Source of the DNA: Spongiibacter nanhainus
Lineage (GTDB): Bacteria; Pseudomonadota; Gammaproteobacteria; Pseudomonadales; Spongiibacteraceae
DNA: 64,000 nt
Reading direction: 5' to 3'
Assembly (NCBI RefSeq): GCF_016132545.1
Contig: NZ_CP066167.1
Location: forward strand, 3,718,001 to 3,782,000
Shown: one piece after another, positions 34,792 to 43,445 of the stretch
Numbering within the stretch: the stretch's first letter is position 1
Layout of the letters: each line of letters starts with the position of its first letter
The notes under the pieces: model-generated
Told to the model about the DNA's origin: nothing
The model's input: the letters and a program-made list of their open reading frames with translations, nothing else
Database searches by the model: none
Made by a program: the position numbers and the translations under genes

Positions 34792-37095
34792 CTAGAACTC
34801 AATATCGATTCGTCCGACGATTTGACGAGGTGGCGCATAGGTCCCACTCACGCCAAAGTCGTGAAGCAGCGCATTTTTTAAGTATTCAGTACTGGTGAGG
34901 TTTGAACCGATAAGCGACAGTTTGATATTGGAGGGAATCAGCTCGTAGGAAATATGGCCGCCTAAAACCGTGAATGGCTCCTGCTCAAAGGTATTCTGCG
35001 CATCAAAATACCAACCACTGGCGTGATAGATAGAGACACCAGCTTCTAATCGATCATCGCCAAAATAAAAGTGAGTGGTCACATCACCTGAGACAGTCAA
35101 AGAGGGCGCTCGATTTAGTTCATTGCCGGAGAAATCGCCTGTAAACGCCAAGCCGGTAGTTTGGTCGTAGCCGGTACCCACATACTCTTTGTACTCGGAC
35201 TCCATCCAGCTGGCGCCGAGATTAAATCGCAGCTGTTCAATAGGCGCGAAGGCCAACTGCGCTTCTGCGCCATATACTTGTGCATTGCCCGCATTCTCCA
35301 GCCTGGCGGTACCGGAATTCACCAGCGACACGATTTGTACTTGCAGGTCATCGTAGTTATAGAAAAAGCCAGCGAAGTTAAACCGCAGACTTCGGTCGAA
35401 GAACTCGCCCTTAAGGCCTATTTCATAGGCTTTAATAAACTCAGGCTCAACGGGAGTGACAGGCTCCAGGATAAGAACCGGATTGTAGTTACCCGACTTA
35501 AAGCCCTCGGAGTACTTGAAGTAATACAGCGTATCCCGGGGCCGCCACTCCACCGACGCCATAGGCGTCCAGGCATCCCAGGTCTTGTCCTGAGGGGGCG
35601 ATGACAGAAGGGTCGGAGATACAGACTCCAGGCTCAGCAGCCTGACCTCAGTTCGGGATTCAGTGACAAAACGGGTCTCGCTGGAATAGCGAAGTCCGGC
35701 GCTAAGCGAAAAGGTATCCGTTAGCTGCCAGGATAAGTTGGTAAAAACAGCGGAGGCTTCGGTCTCGATAATGCCAAAGGTTCGCAAGGTTGCCGCATCA
35801 GGAAAGCCATCACCGATTATTCCGCCCAGTAATTCGCCAATCGCGGTACCGTCAATGAGATCAACCAGGGTCGCATCGAAGACGGCGGTCGGTCCCAAGG
35901 ATATTTCCAGAGGATCAAAGCCACCCTCCGACTCAAGATAGAACGCACCAACCAGGTAGTGAAGGCTGTCGTTCCACAGATCGCCGCTGAGCTGCAACTC
36001 TTGCGACCAAGTATAGGTAAACGCTTTTGGAACCGGCACTTCTTCAAGGTCAGCTTCGGTATAATCCAGCTCGATAAACCCTGAATTATCGGTGTCTAGC
36101 ATTGCTGTTATCGACTTGAACTCAAATGAGTCCGCGATGTAGTTGAGTTTCAGGTCCACCCCTGTGGTGCGAAATTCATTGAAGTACGGCCCGCGGTCAG
36201 CATTGGTCTTGTAAGGTTTATTGGAGGTTTCCACCCGGCCGCCTGCCGCCTCCGTCAGCAACGACGTCCTGAAACTATTCCCTACTGTGGTATCGGCACC
36301 GTAATGTTCTGTCAGATAGCCCGTCAGCTGTGCCGATAACTTGTCGCTAATATCAAGCAAAATCTTAACGCGGCCACCGTAATCTTCATTATCGACAACA
36401 GGTGGAGCGGCTGGGTTAATCGATGTGTAGTACGATTCGCTTTCGTCGTAATAGGCGGATACTGAGGCACTTAACGCATCACCGAGGGGACCGGATACGT
36501 ACATGTCCACTCCCCGTCGCTCATAACTTCCGCCCAGCAAAGCCATCGAGGCCTCAAATTCTTGTGCCGGCTTTTTGGTGGTGATATTTATCGCACCACC
36601 AGTAGTATTGCGGCCAAATAACGTGCCTTGCGGACCCTTTAGCACCTCGACACGCTGGACATCGGCAAAGTGTTGGATAGACGAGTTGGCATTGGGGTTG
36701 TACACGCCATCAAGAAATGTGGCTATCGAACCTTCAGAGGTGGGGATCGTGCCATCCGAACCGATGCCCCTGATATAAATATGCGCATAGCCACCCTGGC
36801 TGTTGTATACCATGCCCGGCGTTTTTAGCTGCAAACCGTGACTTTCGGATATATTGGCACTGACCAGATCGTCACCCGAGAAGACAGATACCGTTACCGG
36901 CACATCCTGCAGGCTCTGCTCTCTCCTCTGCACCGTTACAATGACTTCTTCTATGTACCCTTTGTTTCTTTTTACGCTTTGGGTACTGGCAACATCATCC
37001 TGTTTTTCATCACTTGTGACCGCTGGCGACTGCGCCACCACAAAGCCGTGGTAGAACAGCATCAATATCGGTATCAGGCATAGTCTCTTAAACAT
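34792..37095 (-). CDS. TonB-dependent outer-membrane receptor
   Basis: A 767-residue receptor. The signal peptide MFKRLCLIPILMLFYHGFVVAQ is followed by a TonB-box-like segment EEVIVTVQRREQSLQDVPVTVSVF, the plug domain (IYIRGIGSDGT, EVLKGPQGTLFGRNTTGGAINITTKKP) and a 22-strand-type barrel ending in IVGRIDIEF with a terminal Phe. The EEVIVTVQRREQSLQDVPVTV start is typical of sphingomonad-type receptors for organic compounds rather than siderophores. ATG 37095 overlaps the stop of the CoA ligase gene (TAATG). It probably imports the substrate of the operon. Confidence 0.93.
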   Translation of the reverse strand: MFKRLCLIPILMLFYHGFVVAQSPAVTSDEKQDDVASTQSVKRNKGYIEEVIVTVQRREQSLQDVPVTVSVFSGDDLVSANISESHGLQLKTPGMVYNSQGGYAHIYIRGIGSDGTIPTSEGSIATFLDGVYNPNANSSIQHFADVQRVEVLKGPQGTLFGRNTTGGAINITTKKPAQEFEASMALLGGSYERRGVDMYVSGPLGDALSASVSAYYDESESYYTSINPAAPPVVDNEDYGGRVKILLDISDKLSAQLTGYLTEHYGADTTVGNSFRTSLLTEAAGGRVETSNKPYKTNADRGPYFNEFRTTGVDLKLNYIADSFEFKSITAMLDTDNSGFIELDYTEADLEEVPVPKAFTYTWSQELQLSGDLWNDSLHYLVGAFYLESEGGFDPLEISLGPTAVFDATLVDLIDGTAIGELLGGIIGDGFPDAATLRTFGIIETEASAVFTNLSWQLTDTFSLSAGLRYSSETRFVTESRTEVRLLSLESVSPTLLSSPPQDKTWDAWTPMASVEWRPRDTLYYFKYSEGFKSGNYNPVLILEPVTPVEPEFIKAYEIGLKGEFFDRSLRFNFAGFFYNYDDLQVQIVSLVNSGTARLENAGNAQVYGAEAQLAFAPIEQLRFNLGASWMESEYKEYVGTGYDQTTGLAFTGDFSGNELNRAPSLTVSGDVTTHFYFGDDRLEAGVSIYHASGWYFDAQNTFEQEPFTVLGGHISYELIPSNIKLSLIGSNLTSTEYLKNALLHDFGVSGTYAPPRQIVGRIDIEF

Positions 37096-38612
37096 TATCG
37101 CACCCATTTTCTTATTTCAGTTTTAGCGATTTTTCCTGCCGCGGTCTTTGGCAACGGTTCGCTGGCAATAACAACTTTTTTAGGGCATTTATAATTGGCG
37201 ATCTTGGTGGCACAGAACTCTTTTATTGTAGGCTCATCAATAGTACAGCCAGCCTCGGGGTAAATAACCGCACAAACGCTTTCGCCCCATCGACTATCCG
37301 GCACACCGACAACTGCACACTCTTGAACGCCGGGATATTGATATACCGCCTGCTCAACCTCGGTGGAATAGACATTTTCACCACCAGAGATGATCATATC
37401 TTTAATTCGGTCCACCAAGTAAAGATATCCATGCTCGTCGCAGTAACCGGCATCTCCGGTATGCATATAGCCATGGCGTATCGCCGCTGCGGTGGCATCA
37501 GGGTTGTTCCAGTAACCCTGCATCACCGACGGACCAGCGACGGTCACCTCTCCCACCTCACCGCGGGGAACTTCATCCCCTTGATCATCCACGATCCGTA
37601 AGTCGGCCAGCTGGATGGGAACTCCCGCCGACCTCAGCCTCGATGGGAAGGCGCAGGCTTCTTGATGATCCTCCGGCGGGAGCACCGTGGCTACGGGAGA
37701 CAATTCCGTCATACCATAAAATTGCGTAAATTCGACCCCAGGCAAGCGATCCATGGCCAAGCGGAGCAGAGATTCCGGCATAGGCGACGACCCATAGACG
37801 ATACGACGCAGACTACTCAAGTCATAGCTGGAGAACGACGGATCATAAAGCAGCATCTCGATCATGGTGGGCACTAACAGAATGTGAGTCACACTATGCT
37901 GCTGTATTGCCTGTGCCACCACAGAGGGTACAAATGCCGGCAAGATAACCGAACTCGCCCCCGCCAGAAGGGTGGCGTAAATGATGCCACCCGCCGCCAT
38001 ATGAAAAAATGGCGCCACGTGCAGAACCACCGCTGAATGATCCAGGCCGGAGTGAGCCTGCACCTGAAGGCCTGTGGTCAACAAGCCCACCGAATTCAGC
38101 ATGACCCCCTTGGACCGCCCAGTGGTACCCCCTGTATAGAACAGAGCCACTGTTTCGTCGTCACTGCGTCCGGAATCACTCAATGGCGACAGGCCCGACA
38201 TAGCCGACAGGCAGCTTTCATGCTCGATATTCACCACTTGCCGAATGACCTCTGACCTAGCCAGCAGAGCCTGACCTGTAGCGTCGAAATGCTGGTCCAC
38301 AAGCAATATTATGGCGCCGCTATCATCCAGCGCGGTGAGCATTTCTTCTTCTGACCAGCGAGTGTTGATAGACACCATAATCACATCGGCCCAGGGGGCG
38401 GCCATGTAAAACTGAAAGAACGACTCGCTGTTTTGCGACAGGATCGCGACCCGATCACCTTTACTCACCCCGAAGTCCCGCAAAAATTGCGCAAACTTCG
38501 CCACCCCCGCTTCCAATTCCTTCCAGGTCAGCGCGCCCTCTTCCCGCAACAAGGCCGGGGATGAAGGCCAGAGCTTTGCCGCGCGGCGCAGTGGTTGGGT
38601 GATTGCAAACAT
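37095..38612 (-). CDS. Acyl-CoA synthetase (AMP-binding)
   Basis: A 505-residue ANL-superfamily ligase. The ATP motif FYTGGTTGRSKGVM is near residue 160, the adenylate region FYGMTELSPVAT near 300, YMHTGDAGYCDEHGYLYLVDRIKDMIISGGENVYSTEVE near 390, and the catalytic lysine in LPKTAAGKIAKTEIRK at the C-terminus. The start is ATG 38612, with AAAGGA 10 bases upstream. It is the first gene of the operon. It activates a carboxylic acid with ATP and CoA; whether fatty, aromatic or terpenoid cannot be told. Confidence 0.92.
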   Translation of the reverse strand: MFAITQPLRRAAKLWPSSPALLREEGALTWKELEAGVAKFAQFLRDFGVSKGDRVAILSQNSESFFQFYMAAPWADVIMVSINTRWSEEEMLTALDDSGAIILLVDQHFDATGQALLARSEVIRQVVNIEHESCLSAMSGLSPLSDSGRSDDETVALFYTGGTTGRSKGVMLNSVGLLTTGLQVQAHSGLDHSAVVLHVAPFFHMAAGGIIYATLLAGASSVILPAFVPSVVAQAIQQHSVTHILLVPTMIEMLLYDPSFSSYDLSSLRRIVYGSSPMPESLLRLAMDRLPGVEFTQFYGMTELSPVATVLPPEDHQEACAFPSRLRSAGVPIQLADLRIVDDQGDEVPRGEVGEVTVAGPSVMQGYWNNPDATAAAIRHGYMHTGDAGYCDEHGYLYLVDRIKDMIISGGENVYSTEVEQAVYQYPGVQECAVVGVPDSRWGESVCAVIYPEAGCTIDEPTIKEFCATKIANYKCPKKVVIASEPLPKTAAGKIAKTEIRKWVR

Positions 38613-38749
38613 TCGAATCTGTTCCTTTGCACAGTTAAACCATGGAACGAGATTATGGCCAACCCACCTGGCTGCGACCATGCACGGGAGTGACTGGCGG
38701 CTTGTCGATTTGTGACGGCACGTAGTGACGGCGCACCCGAATCCGCCCC

Positions 38750-38777
38750 ATCTATATCAAAATATTTTGATATAGAT
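38750..38777. promoter_or_regulatory. Perfect 28-bp palindrome, putative SahR operator
   Basis: The half-site ATCTATATCAAAAT is followed directly by its exact reverse complement ATTTTGATATAGAT, centred at 38763/38764. It ends 25 bp before the ArsR-methyltransferase start and overlaps a likely -35 element. Confidence 0.85.
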
Positions 38778-38794
38778 AAAAATCTTGCTACACT
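38767..38794 (+). promoter_or_regulatory. Candidate sigma-70 promoter of the SAM-cycle operon
   Basis: TTGATA (38767-38772), a 16-base spacer and TACACT (38789-38794) resemble -35 and -10 boxes. The -35 lies inside the palindrome. The predicted start would be within about 3 bases of the ATG at 38803. Confidence 0.45.
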
Positions 38795-38802
38795 GCCGGG
38801 CA

Positions 38803-39786
38803 ATGAGTGAACTGCCGAATACCGTCAGCGCAATTGCGCCCCTGGAAGATACCCTGCTGCAACTGTGCAAAGCGGGCGGGGATGCACTTCGCCTGCAGGT
38901 ATTGCGGGTGCTAAGCCGGGACGCCTATACCGTCCAGGAGCTGTGCCACATCCTCGACAGTCGGCAGTCGGGGCTGAGTCACCATTTGAAGATATTGCTC
39001 AGCGCGGGGCTGGTCACCAAGCGCCGGGAAGGCAACAGCCTGTTTTATCGGCGCACCTACCGGGCGAGTCATCCACAGCTTTTTGCACTGCAACAGCAGT
39101 TATTGAGCAGCGTCGATCAGCTGGAGCTGAGCCCGGGTTTGGAGGCACGGCTGGACCAGGTAATCGACGAGCGTTCAGCTCGCTCCCAGGCCTTTTTTGC
39201 CCAATACGCCGGGCAATTTCAGGCCCAGCAGGAGCAGATGGTGGCCTTTGAGGTATACGGCCAAAGTACCGCGGAGCTGCTGGCTAACAGTCAGCCCCAG
39301 GGCGGCGATCTGGCGGTGGAAGTGGGGCCCGGCGATGGCGCTTTTCTGCCAGAGTTGGCCAGGCGCTATCAGCGCGTTGTCGCCATCGACAACAGCGCCG
39401 CGATGCTGGACAAGGCCAAAGAGACGGTCAGTCAGCAGGGACTGGACAATGTGCACTGCCAACTGGACAGCACTGACATTGCCCCGGCCAGCGCCGACTG
39501 TGTCGTGGCCAATATGGTTTTGCACCATGTTCCCTCGCCGGTGGATATTTTTCGGGAAGTGGCAACTTGGCTGAAACCCGGCGGGTTGTTGTGCGTGACG
39601 GAATTGTGCCGCCACGACCAAAACTGGGCCCGAGAGGCCTGCGGCGACTTGTGGCTGGGTTTTGAGCCCGACGACCTGAGCGAGTGGGCGGCGGCGAGTG
39701 GCTTTAGCGATGGCCCCGGGGTCTACTTAGCCCAGCTCAATGGCTTTCGAGTACAAGTTCGACAATTTATTAATACAGCGGCCTAA
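38803..39786 (+). CDS. sahR: ArsR-family regulator fused to SAM-methyltransferase domain (SahR type)
   Basis: A 327-residue two-domain protein. Residues ~15-95 form an ArsR/SmtB winged helix (ALRLQVLRVLSRDAYTVQELCHILDSRQSGLSHHLKILLSAGLVTKRREGNSLFYRR) without the usual metal-binding cysteines. Residues ~150-300 form a class I methyltransferase fold with motif I AVEVGPGDGAFLPEL and VVANMVLHHVPSP. This architecture and its place just before metK match the SahR group, repressors of methionine/SAM-cycle genes that respond to S-adenosylhomocysteine; the fused domain probably senses SAH rather than methylating. A perfect 28-bp palindrome lies upstream. The gene precedes metK by 27 bp. The ribosome site is weak. 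Confidence 0.82.
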   Translation: MSELPNTVSAIAPLEDTLLQLCKAGGDALRLQVLRVLSRDAYTVQELCHILDSRQSGLSHHLKILLSAGLVTKRREGNSLFYRRTYRASHPQLFALQQQLLSSVDQLELSPGLEARLDQVIDERSARSQAFFAQYAGQFQAQQEQMVAFEVYGQSTAELLANSQPQGGDLAVEVGPGDGAFLPELARRYQRVVAIDNSAAMLDKAKETVSQQGLDNVHCQLDSTDIAPASADCVVANMVLHHVPSPVDIFREVATWLKPGGLLCVTELCRHDQNWAREACGDLWLGFEPDDLSEWAAASGFSDGPGVYLAQLNGFRVQVRQFINTAA

Positions 39787-39813
39787 GGGCCTTTTATTTA
39801 AGAGGACGACAGA

Positions 39814-41022
39814 ATGTCTGACTACAGTTTATTTACTTCGGAGTCGGTGTCCGAGGGCCACCCCGACAAAATGGCCGACCAGATTTCCGATGCCGTGTTG
39901 GACGCCATCATTGCCCGGGACAAATACGCCCGGGTGGCGGTGGAGTCATTGGTTAAGACCGGGATGGCCATCGTCGCCGGCGAGCTGACCACCTCCTGTT
40001 ATGTCGATCTGGAAGACATCATCCGCGACGTGATCACCGGCATTGGCTACGATAGCTCTGACGTCGGCTTCGACGGGGCCAGTTGTGCGGTATTGAACGC
40101 GATTGGCAAACAGTCGGTGGATATTAATCAAGGCGTCGATCGGGCCAAGCCCGAGGACCAAGGCGCCGGCGACCAGGGCCTGATGTTTGGCTACGCCACC
40201 AACGAAACCGAATCGCTGATGCCCGCGCCGCTGTTCTACTCCCACCGCTTGGTGGAGCGCCAAGCCAAACTGCGCAAAGAGGGCGTACTGCCCTGGCTGC
40301 GACCGGACGCCAAAAGCCAGGTGACCCTGCGTTACGACGGCGGCAAACCGGTCGCCATTGATGCGGTGGTCCTGTCCACTCAGCACGACCCCGATATCAG
40401 TCAAAGTAACCTGCAGGAAGCGGTACTGGAAGAAATCATCCGCCCGGTACTGCCCGCCGAGTGGCTCCATGCTGACACCCGCTTCCATATCAACCCCACC
40501 GGCAAGTTTGTGATCGGTGGACCGGTCGGCGACTGCGGCCTGACCGGGCGTAAGATCATCGTTGACACCTATGGCGGCATGGCCCGTCACGGCGGTGGCG
40601 CTTTCTCCGGCAAGGACCCCTCCAAGGTGGATCGCAGCGCCGCTTATGCAGGCCGTTACGTCGCTAAAAACATTGTCGCCGCTGGGCTTGCCGACCGCTG
40701 TGAAATCCAGGTGAGCTACGCCATTGGCGTGGCAGAGCCCACCTCGGTCTCCATCAATACCTTTGGTACCGGCAAAGTCAGCGAGGAAAAACTGGCCGCC
40801 GCCGTGCGTGAAGTCTTCGACTTGCGCCCCTACGGCATCACCAAAATGCTCGACCTGCTGCACCCGGTTTACCAGCCCACAGCAGCCTACGGTCACTTCG
40901 GGCGCGAGCCTTACGAATATACCTATAACTTCACCGAAAACGGTGAACAACGCAGCGAAACAGCGATTGCCTTTAGCTGGGAAAAGACCGACAAGGCCGA
41001 AGCACTGAAAGCCGCCGTATAA
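39814..41022 (+). CDS. metK: S-adenosylmethionine synthetase
   Basis: A 402-residue enzyme making SAM from methionine and ATP. Diagnostic blocks are [67 protein letters not shown] and [25 protein letters not shown] lies before the ATG. It follows the SahR-type regulator and precedes ahcY, so the operon covers SAM synthesis and SAH removal. Confidence 0.97.
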   Translation: MSDYSLFTSESVSEGHPDKMADQISDAVLDAIIARDKYARVAVESLVKTGMAIVAGELTTSCYVDLEDIIRDVITGIGYDSSDVGFDGASCAVLNAIGKQSVDINQGVDRAKPEDQGAGDQGLMFGYATNETESLMPAPLFYSHRLVERQAKLRKEGVLPWLRPDAKSQVTLRYDGGKPVAIDAVVLSTQHDPDISQSNLQEAVLEEIIRPVLPAEWLHADTRFHINPTGKFVIGGPVGDCGLTGRKIIVDTYGGMARHGGGAFSGKDPSKVDRSAAYAGRYVAKNIVAAGLADRCEIQVSYAIGVAEPTSVSINTFGTGKVSEEKLAAAVREVFDLRPYGITKMLDLLHPVYQPTAAYGHFGREPYEYTYNFTENGEQRSETAIAFSWEKTDKAEALKAAV

Positions 41023-41052
41023 ACGAACACATTTAATTTGAGGTCACGACTT

Positions 41053-42447
41053 ATGAGTACTGTAAGCGCAATAGACACTACCTTCACCGACTACAAAGTT
41101 GCCGATATCAGCCTGGCCGACTGGGGCCGCCGCGAGATCGACATCGCCGAAACTGAAATGCCGGCACTGATGGCCCTGCGGGAAAAATACAAAGCCGATC
41201 AGCCTCTCAAGGGCGCCAAGATCATGGGCTGTATTCACATGACCATCCAGACCGCGGTATTGATTGAAACTCTGATCGAGCTGGGCGCCGAAGTGCGCTG
41301 GTCATCCTGTAATATTTTCTCCACCCAGGACCACGCCGCCGCTGCCATCGCCGCCGCCGGTATTCCTGTGTTTGCCTGGAAAGGTGAGACCGAGGAAGAG
41401 TTCTGGTGGTGCATCGAGCAAACCGTACTGCAAGACGGAAAAGAGTGGGACGCCAATATGATTCTGGACGATGGTGGCGACCTGACTCTGCTGATGCACG
41501 ACAAGTACCCCCATATGCTGGACAACATTCACGGCATTTCCGAAGAGACCACCACCGGCGTTCACCGCCTGCTGGAAATGATGGAAGCAGGCACACTGAA
41601 AGTGCCCGCCATCAACGTCAACGATGCGGTGACCAAGTCCAAGAACGATAACAAGTACGGCTGCCGCCACAGCCTGAACGACGCCATCAAGCGCGGCACA
41701 GACCACCTGTTATCCGGCAAGAAAGCGCTGGTCATCGGCTACGGCGATGTGGGTAAAGGCTCTGCGGCCAGCCTGCGTCAGGAAGGTATGATCGTAAAGA
41801 TCACTGAGATTGACCCCATCTGTGCCATGCAGGCCTGTATGGATGGTTTTGAGGTTGTATCGCCTTACAAAGACGGTATCAATGACGGTTCTGAAGCCTC
41901 AATCGACAAAGCGCTGTTACAGAACACCGACCTGGTGGTCACCACCACCGGCAACGTGGATGTCTGTGACGCCAATATGCTGAAGAACCTGAAAAACGGC
42001 TGTGTGGTCTGCAACATCGGTCACTTCGACAGCGAAATCGACACGGCCTATATGCGTAAAAACTGGGAGTGGCAGGAAGTGAAGCCCCAGGTCCACAAAG
42101 TGGTACGCGATGCGGCCAGCAACGATCACTTGATCCTTCTCTCTGAGGGTCGCCTGGTAAACCTGGGCAATGCCACAGGTCACCCCTCGCGCATTATGGA
42201 TGGCTCCTTCGCCAACCAGGTACTGGCACAAATCTACCTGTGGGAGCGTAAGTTTGCCGATCTTCCCGAGGCGGAAAAGGCTTCCAACCTCTACGTTAAA
42301 GTCCTGCCTAAAAAGCTGGACGAGGAAGTGGCCGCGGAGATGGTGCGGGGCTTTGGCGGCGTCATTACCCGGATGACCGACGAGCAGGCCAAGTACATCA
42401 ATGTGCCGGTGGAAGGCCCCTACAAGCCCGAAGCCTACAAATACTAA
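41053..42447 (+). CDS. ahcY: Adenosylhomocysteinase
   Basis: A 464-residue NAD-dependent hydrolase splitting S-adenosylhomocysteine into homocysteine and adenosine. ATG 41053 is preceded by GAGG 10 bases upstream; an in-frame non-ATG start at 41038 is less likely. Clear motifs are [53 protein letters not shown]-like [16 protein letters not shown], the NAD-binding [12 protein letters not shown], and the C-terminal [11 protein letters not shown]. It follows metK by 30 bp. Confidence 0.97.
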   Translation: MSTVSAIDTTFTDYKVADISLADWGRREIDIAETEMPALMALREKYKADQPLKGAKIMGCIHMTIQTAVLIETLIELGAEVRWSSCNIFSTQDHAAAAIAAAGIPVFAWKGETEEEFWWCIEQTVLQDGKEWDANMILDDGGDLTLLMHDKYPHMLDNIHGISEETTTGVHRLLEMMEAGTLKVPAINVNDAVTKSKNDNKYGCRHSLNDAIKRGTDHLLSGKKALVIGYGDVGKGSAASLRQEGMIVKITEIDPICAMQACMDGFEVVSPYKDGINDGSEASIDKALLQNTDLVVTTTGNVDVCDANMLKNLKNGCVVCNIGHFDSEIDTAYMRKNWEWQEVKPQVHKVVRDAASNDHLILLSEGRLVNLGNATGHPSRIMDGSFANQVLAQIYLWERKFADLPEAEKASNLYVKVLPKKLDEEVAAEMVRGFGGVITRMTDEQAKYINVPVEGPYKPEAYKY

Positions 42448-42464
42448 TCAGGCACAGGCAGAAC

Positions 42465-42488
42465 GGACCCGGCGCTGGCGCCGGGTCC
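42465..42488. terminator. Perfect 24-bp GC-rich inverted repeat between ahcY and metF
   Basis: GGACCCGGCGC pairs fully with GCGCCGGGTCC around a 2-base centre, 17 bp after the ahcY stop. There is no T-run, so it may be a pause, attenuator or RNA-processing hairpin rather than a full terminator. Confidence 0.5.
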
Positions 42489-42583
42489 AAACAATCGATG
42501 CGATACTTCAACGAGGTGCGACGCGTCCTCGGCAAGCGGGTATCACTCGGCTATAGAACAAGTAAACACGCTCAAGGCCTAAG

Positions 42584-43411
42584 ATGGACAAGCGATTTAG
42601 TTTTGAATTTTTTCCCCCAAAAACCGATGTCGGTCGCGACAAGCTGATCAACACCCGGGACCAACTGGCCGCGCTGGAGCCCGAGTTCTTCTCCGTGACC
42701 TACGGCGCCGGCGGTTCCACCCGGGACAACACCCGCAATATTGTGATGGACACCAAAAAGGCAGGGCTGTCAGTGGCGCCCCACTTGTCCTTTGGCAGTG
42801 ACAATGAAGCCGCCATGCTGTCCCTGATCGAAGATTACCGCGATGCGGGCATCGATCGGATTGTCGCGCTGCGGGGAGATATGCCTTCCGGGATGGGCGC
42901 CACGCGATTGGTTTATGCCCGGGAATTGGTGGAGTTTATCCGCAAGCACACCGGCGATCATTTTCACTTGGAGGTCGCGGCGTATCCGGAGATCCACCCC
43001 GACGCCCCCAGTTACGATCAGGACATCACCTACCTGAAAGAAAAGCTCGACGCCGGCGCCAACAGCGCCATTACCCAGTATTTTTACAGCGCCGACGCTT
43101 ACTTTTACTTCCTCGACGCCTGCGAAAAGGCCGGTATAGACAAGCCGATTTACCCCGGCATTATGCCCATCACTAACTACGATAATCTGGCGCGCTTCTC
43201 GCGCAATTGCGGCGCAGAGATTCCCCGCTGGCTGGCTCACAAGCTGGAAGGTTATGGCAAGGACATGGACAGCGTAGTGGCATTTGGCAAAGAGATGGTC
43301 ACCGAGCTCTGTCACATCCTGCTGGAGGGCGGCGCACCCGGCATCCACTTCTACACCATGAACCAAGTGGAACCCGTTGCCGGCATCCTTAAAGCCCTGA
43401 AGTCAGACTAA
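42584..43411 (+). CDS. metF: 5,10-methylenetetrahydrofolate reductase
   Basis: A 275-residue FAD enzyme that makes 5-methyltetrahydrofolate for remethylation of homocysteine. The N-terminal FSFEFFPPKTDVGRDKL, EFFSVTYGAGGSTRDNT, RIVALRGDMPSG, ITQYFYSADAYFYFLD, PGIMPITNY and GIHFYTMNQ blocks are those of MetF. The length is slightly short but within the bacterial range. It is separated from ahcY by 136 bp with a strong inverted repeat, yet lies on the same strand and completes the methionine cycle. Confidence 0.95.
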   Translation: MDKRFSFEFFPPKTDVGRDKLINTRDQLAALEPEFFSVTYGAGGSTRDNTRNIVMDTKKAGLSVAPHLSFGSDNEAAMLSLIEDYRDAGIDRIVALRGDMPSGMGATRLVYARELVEFIRKHTGDHFHLEVAAYPEIHPDAPSYDQDITYLKEKLDAGANSAITQYFYSADAYFYFLDACEKAGIDKPIYPGIMPITNYDNLARFSRNCGAEIPRWLAHKLEGYGKDMDSVVAFGKEMVTELCHILLEGGAPGIHFYTMNQVEPVAGILKALKSD

Positions 43412-43426
43412 GGTTAGCAACCCAGC

Positions 43427-43445
43427 CCGGCTGTTTACCAGCCGG
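43427..43445. terminator. Hairpin between convergent metF and HTTM gene
   Basis: CCGGCTG and CAGCCGG with loop TTTAC lie across the end of the HTTM gene, 15 bp after the metF stop. There is no T-run. Confidence 0.4.

Noticed and set aside
42489-42583. Possible SAH riboswitch upstream of metF (CGAGG...CCTCG, then AAACACGCTCA)
   Set aside because: The pseudoknot partner of CACGCTC (GAGCGTG) is absent and the core GAGGAGCGCTGC pattern is not matched.
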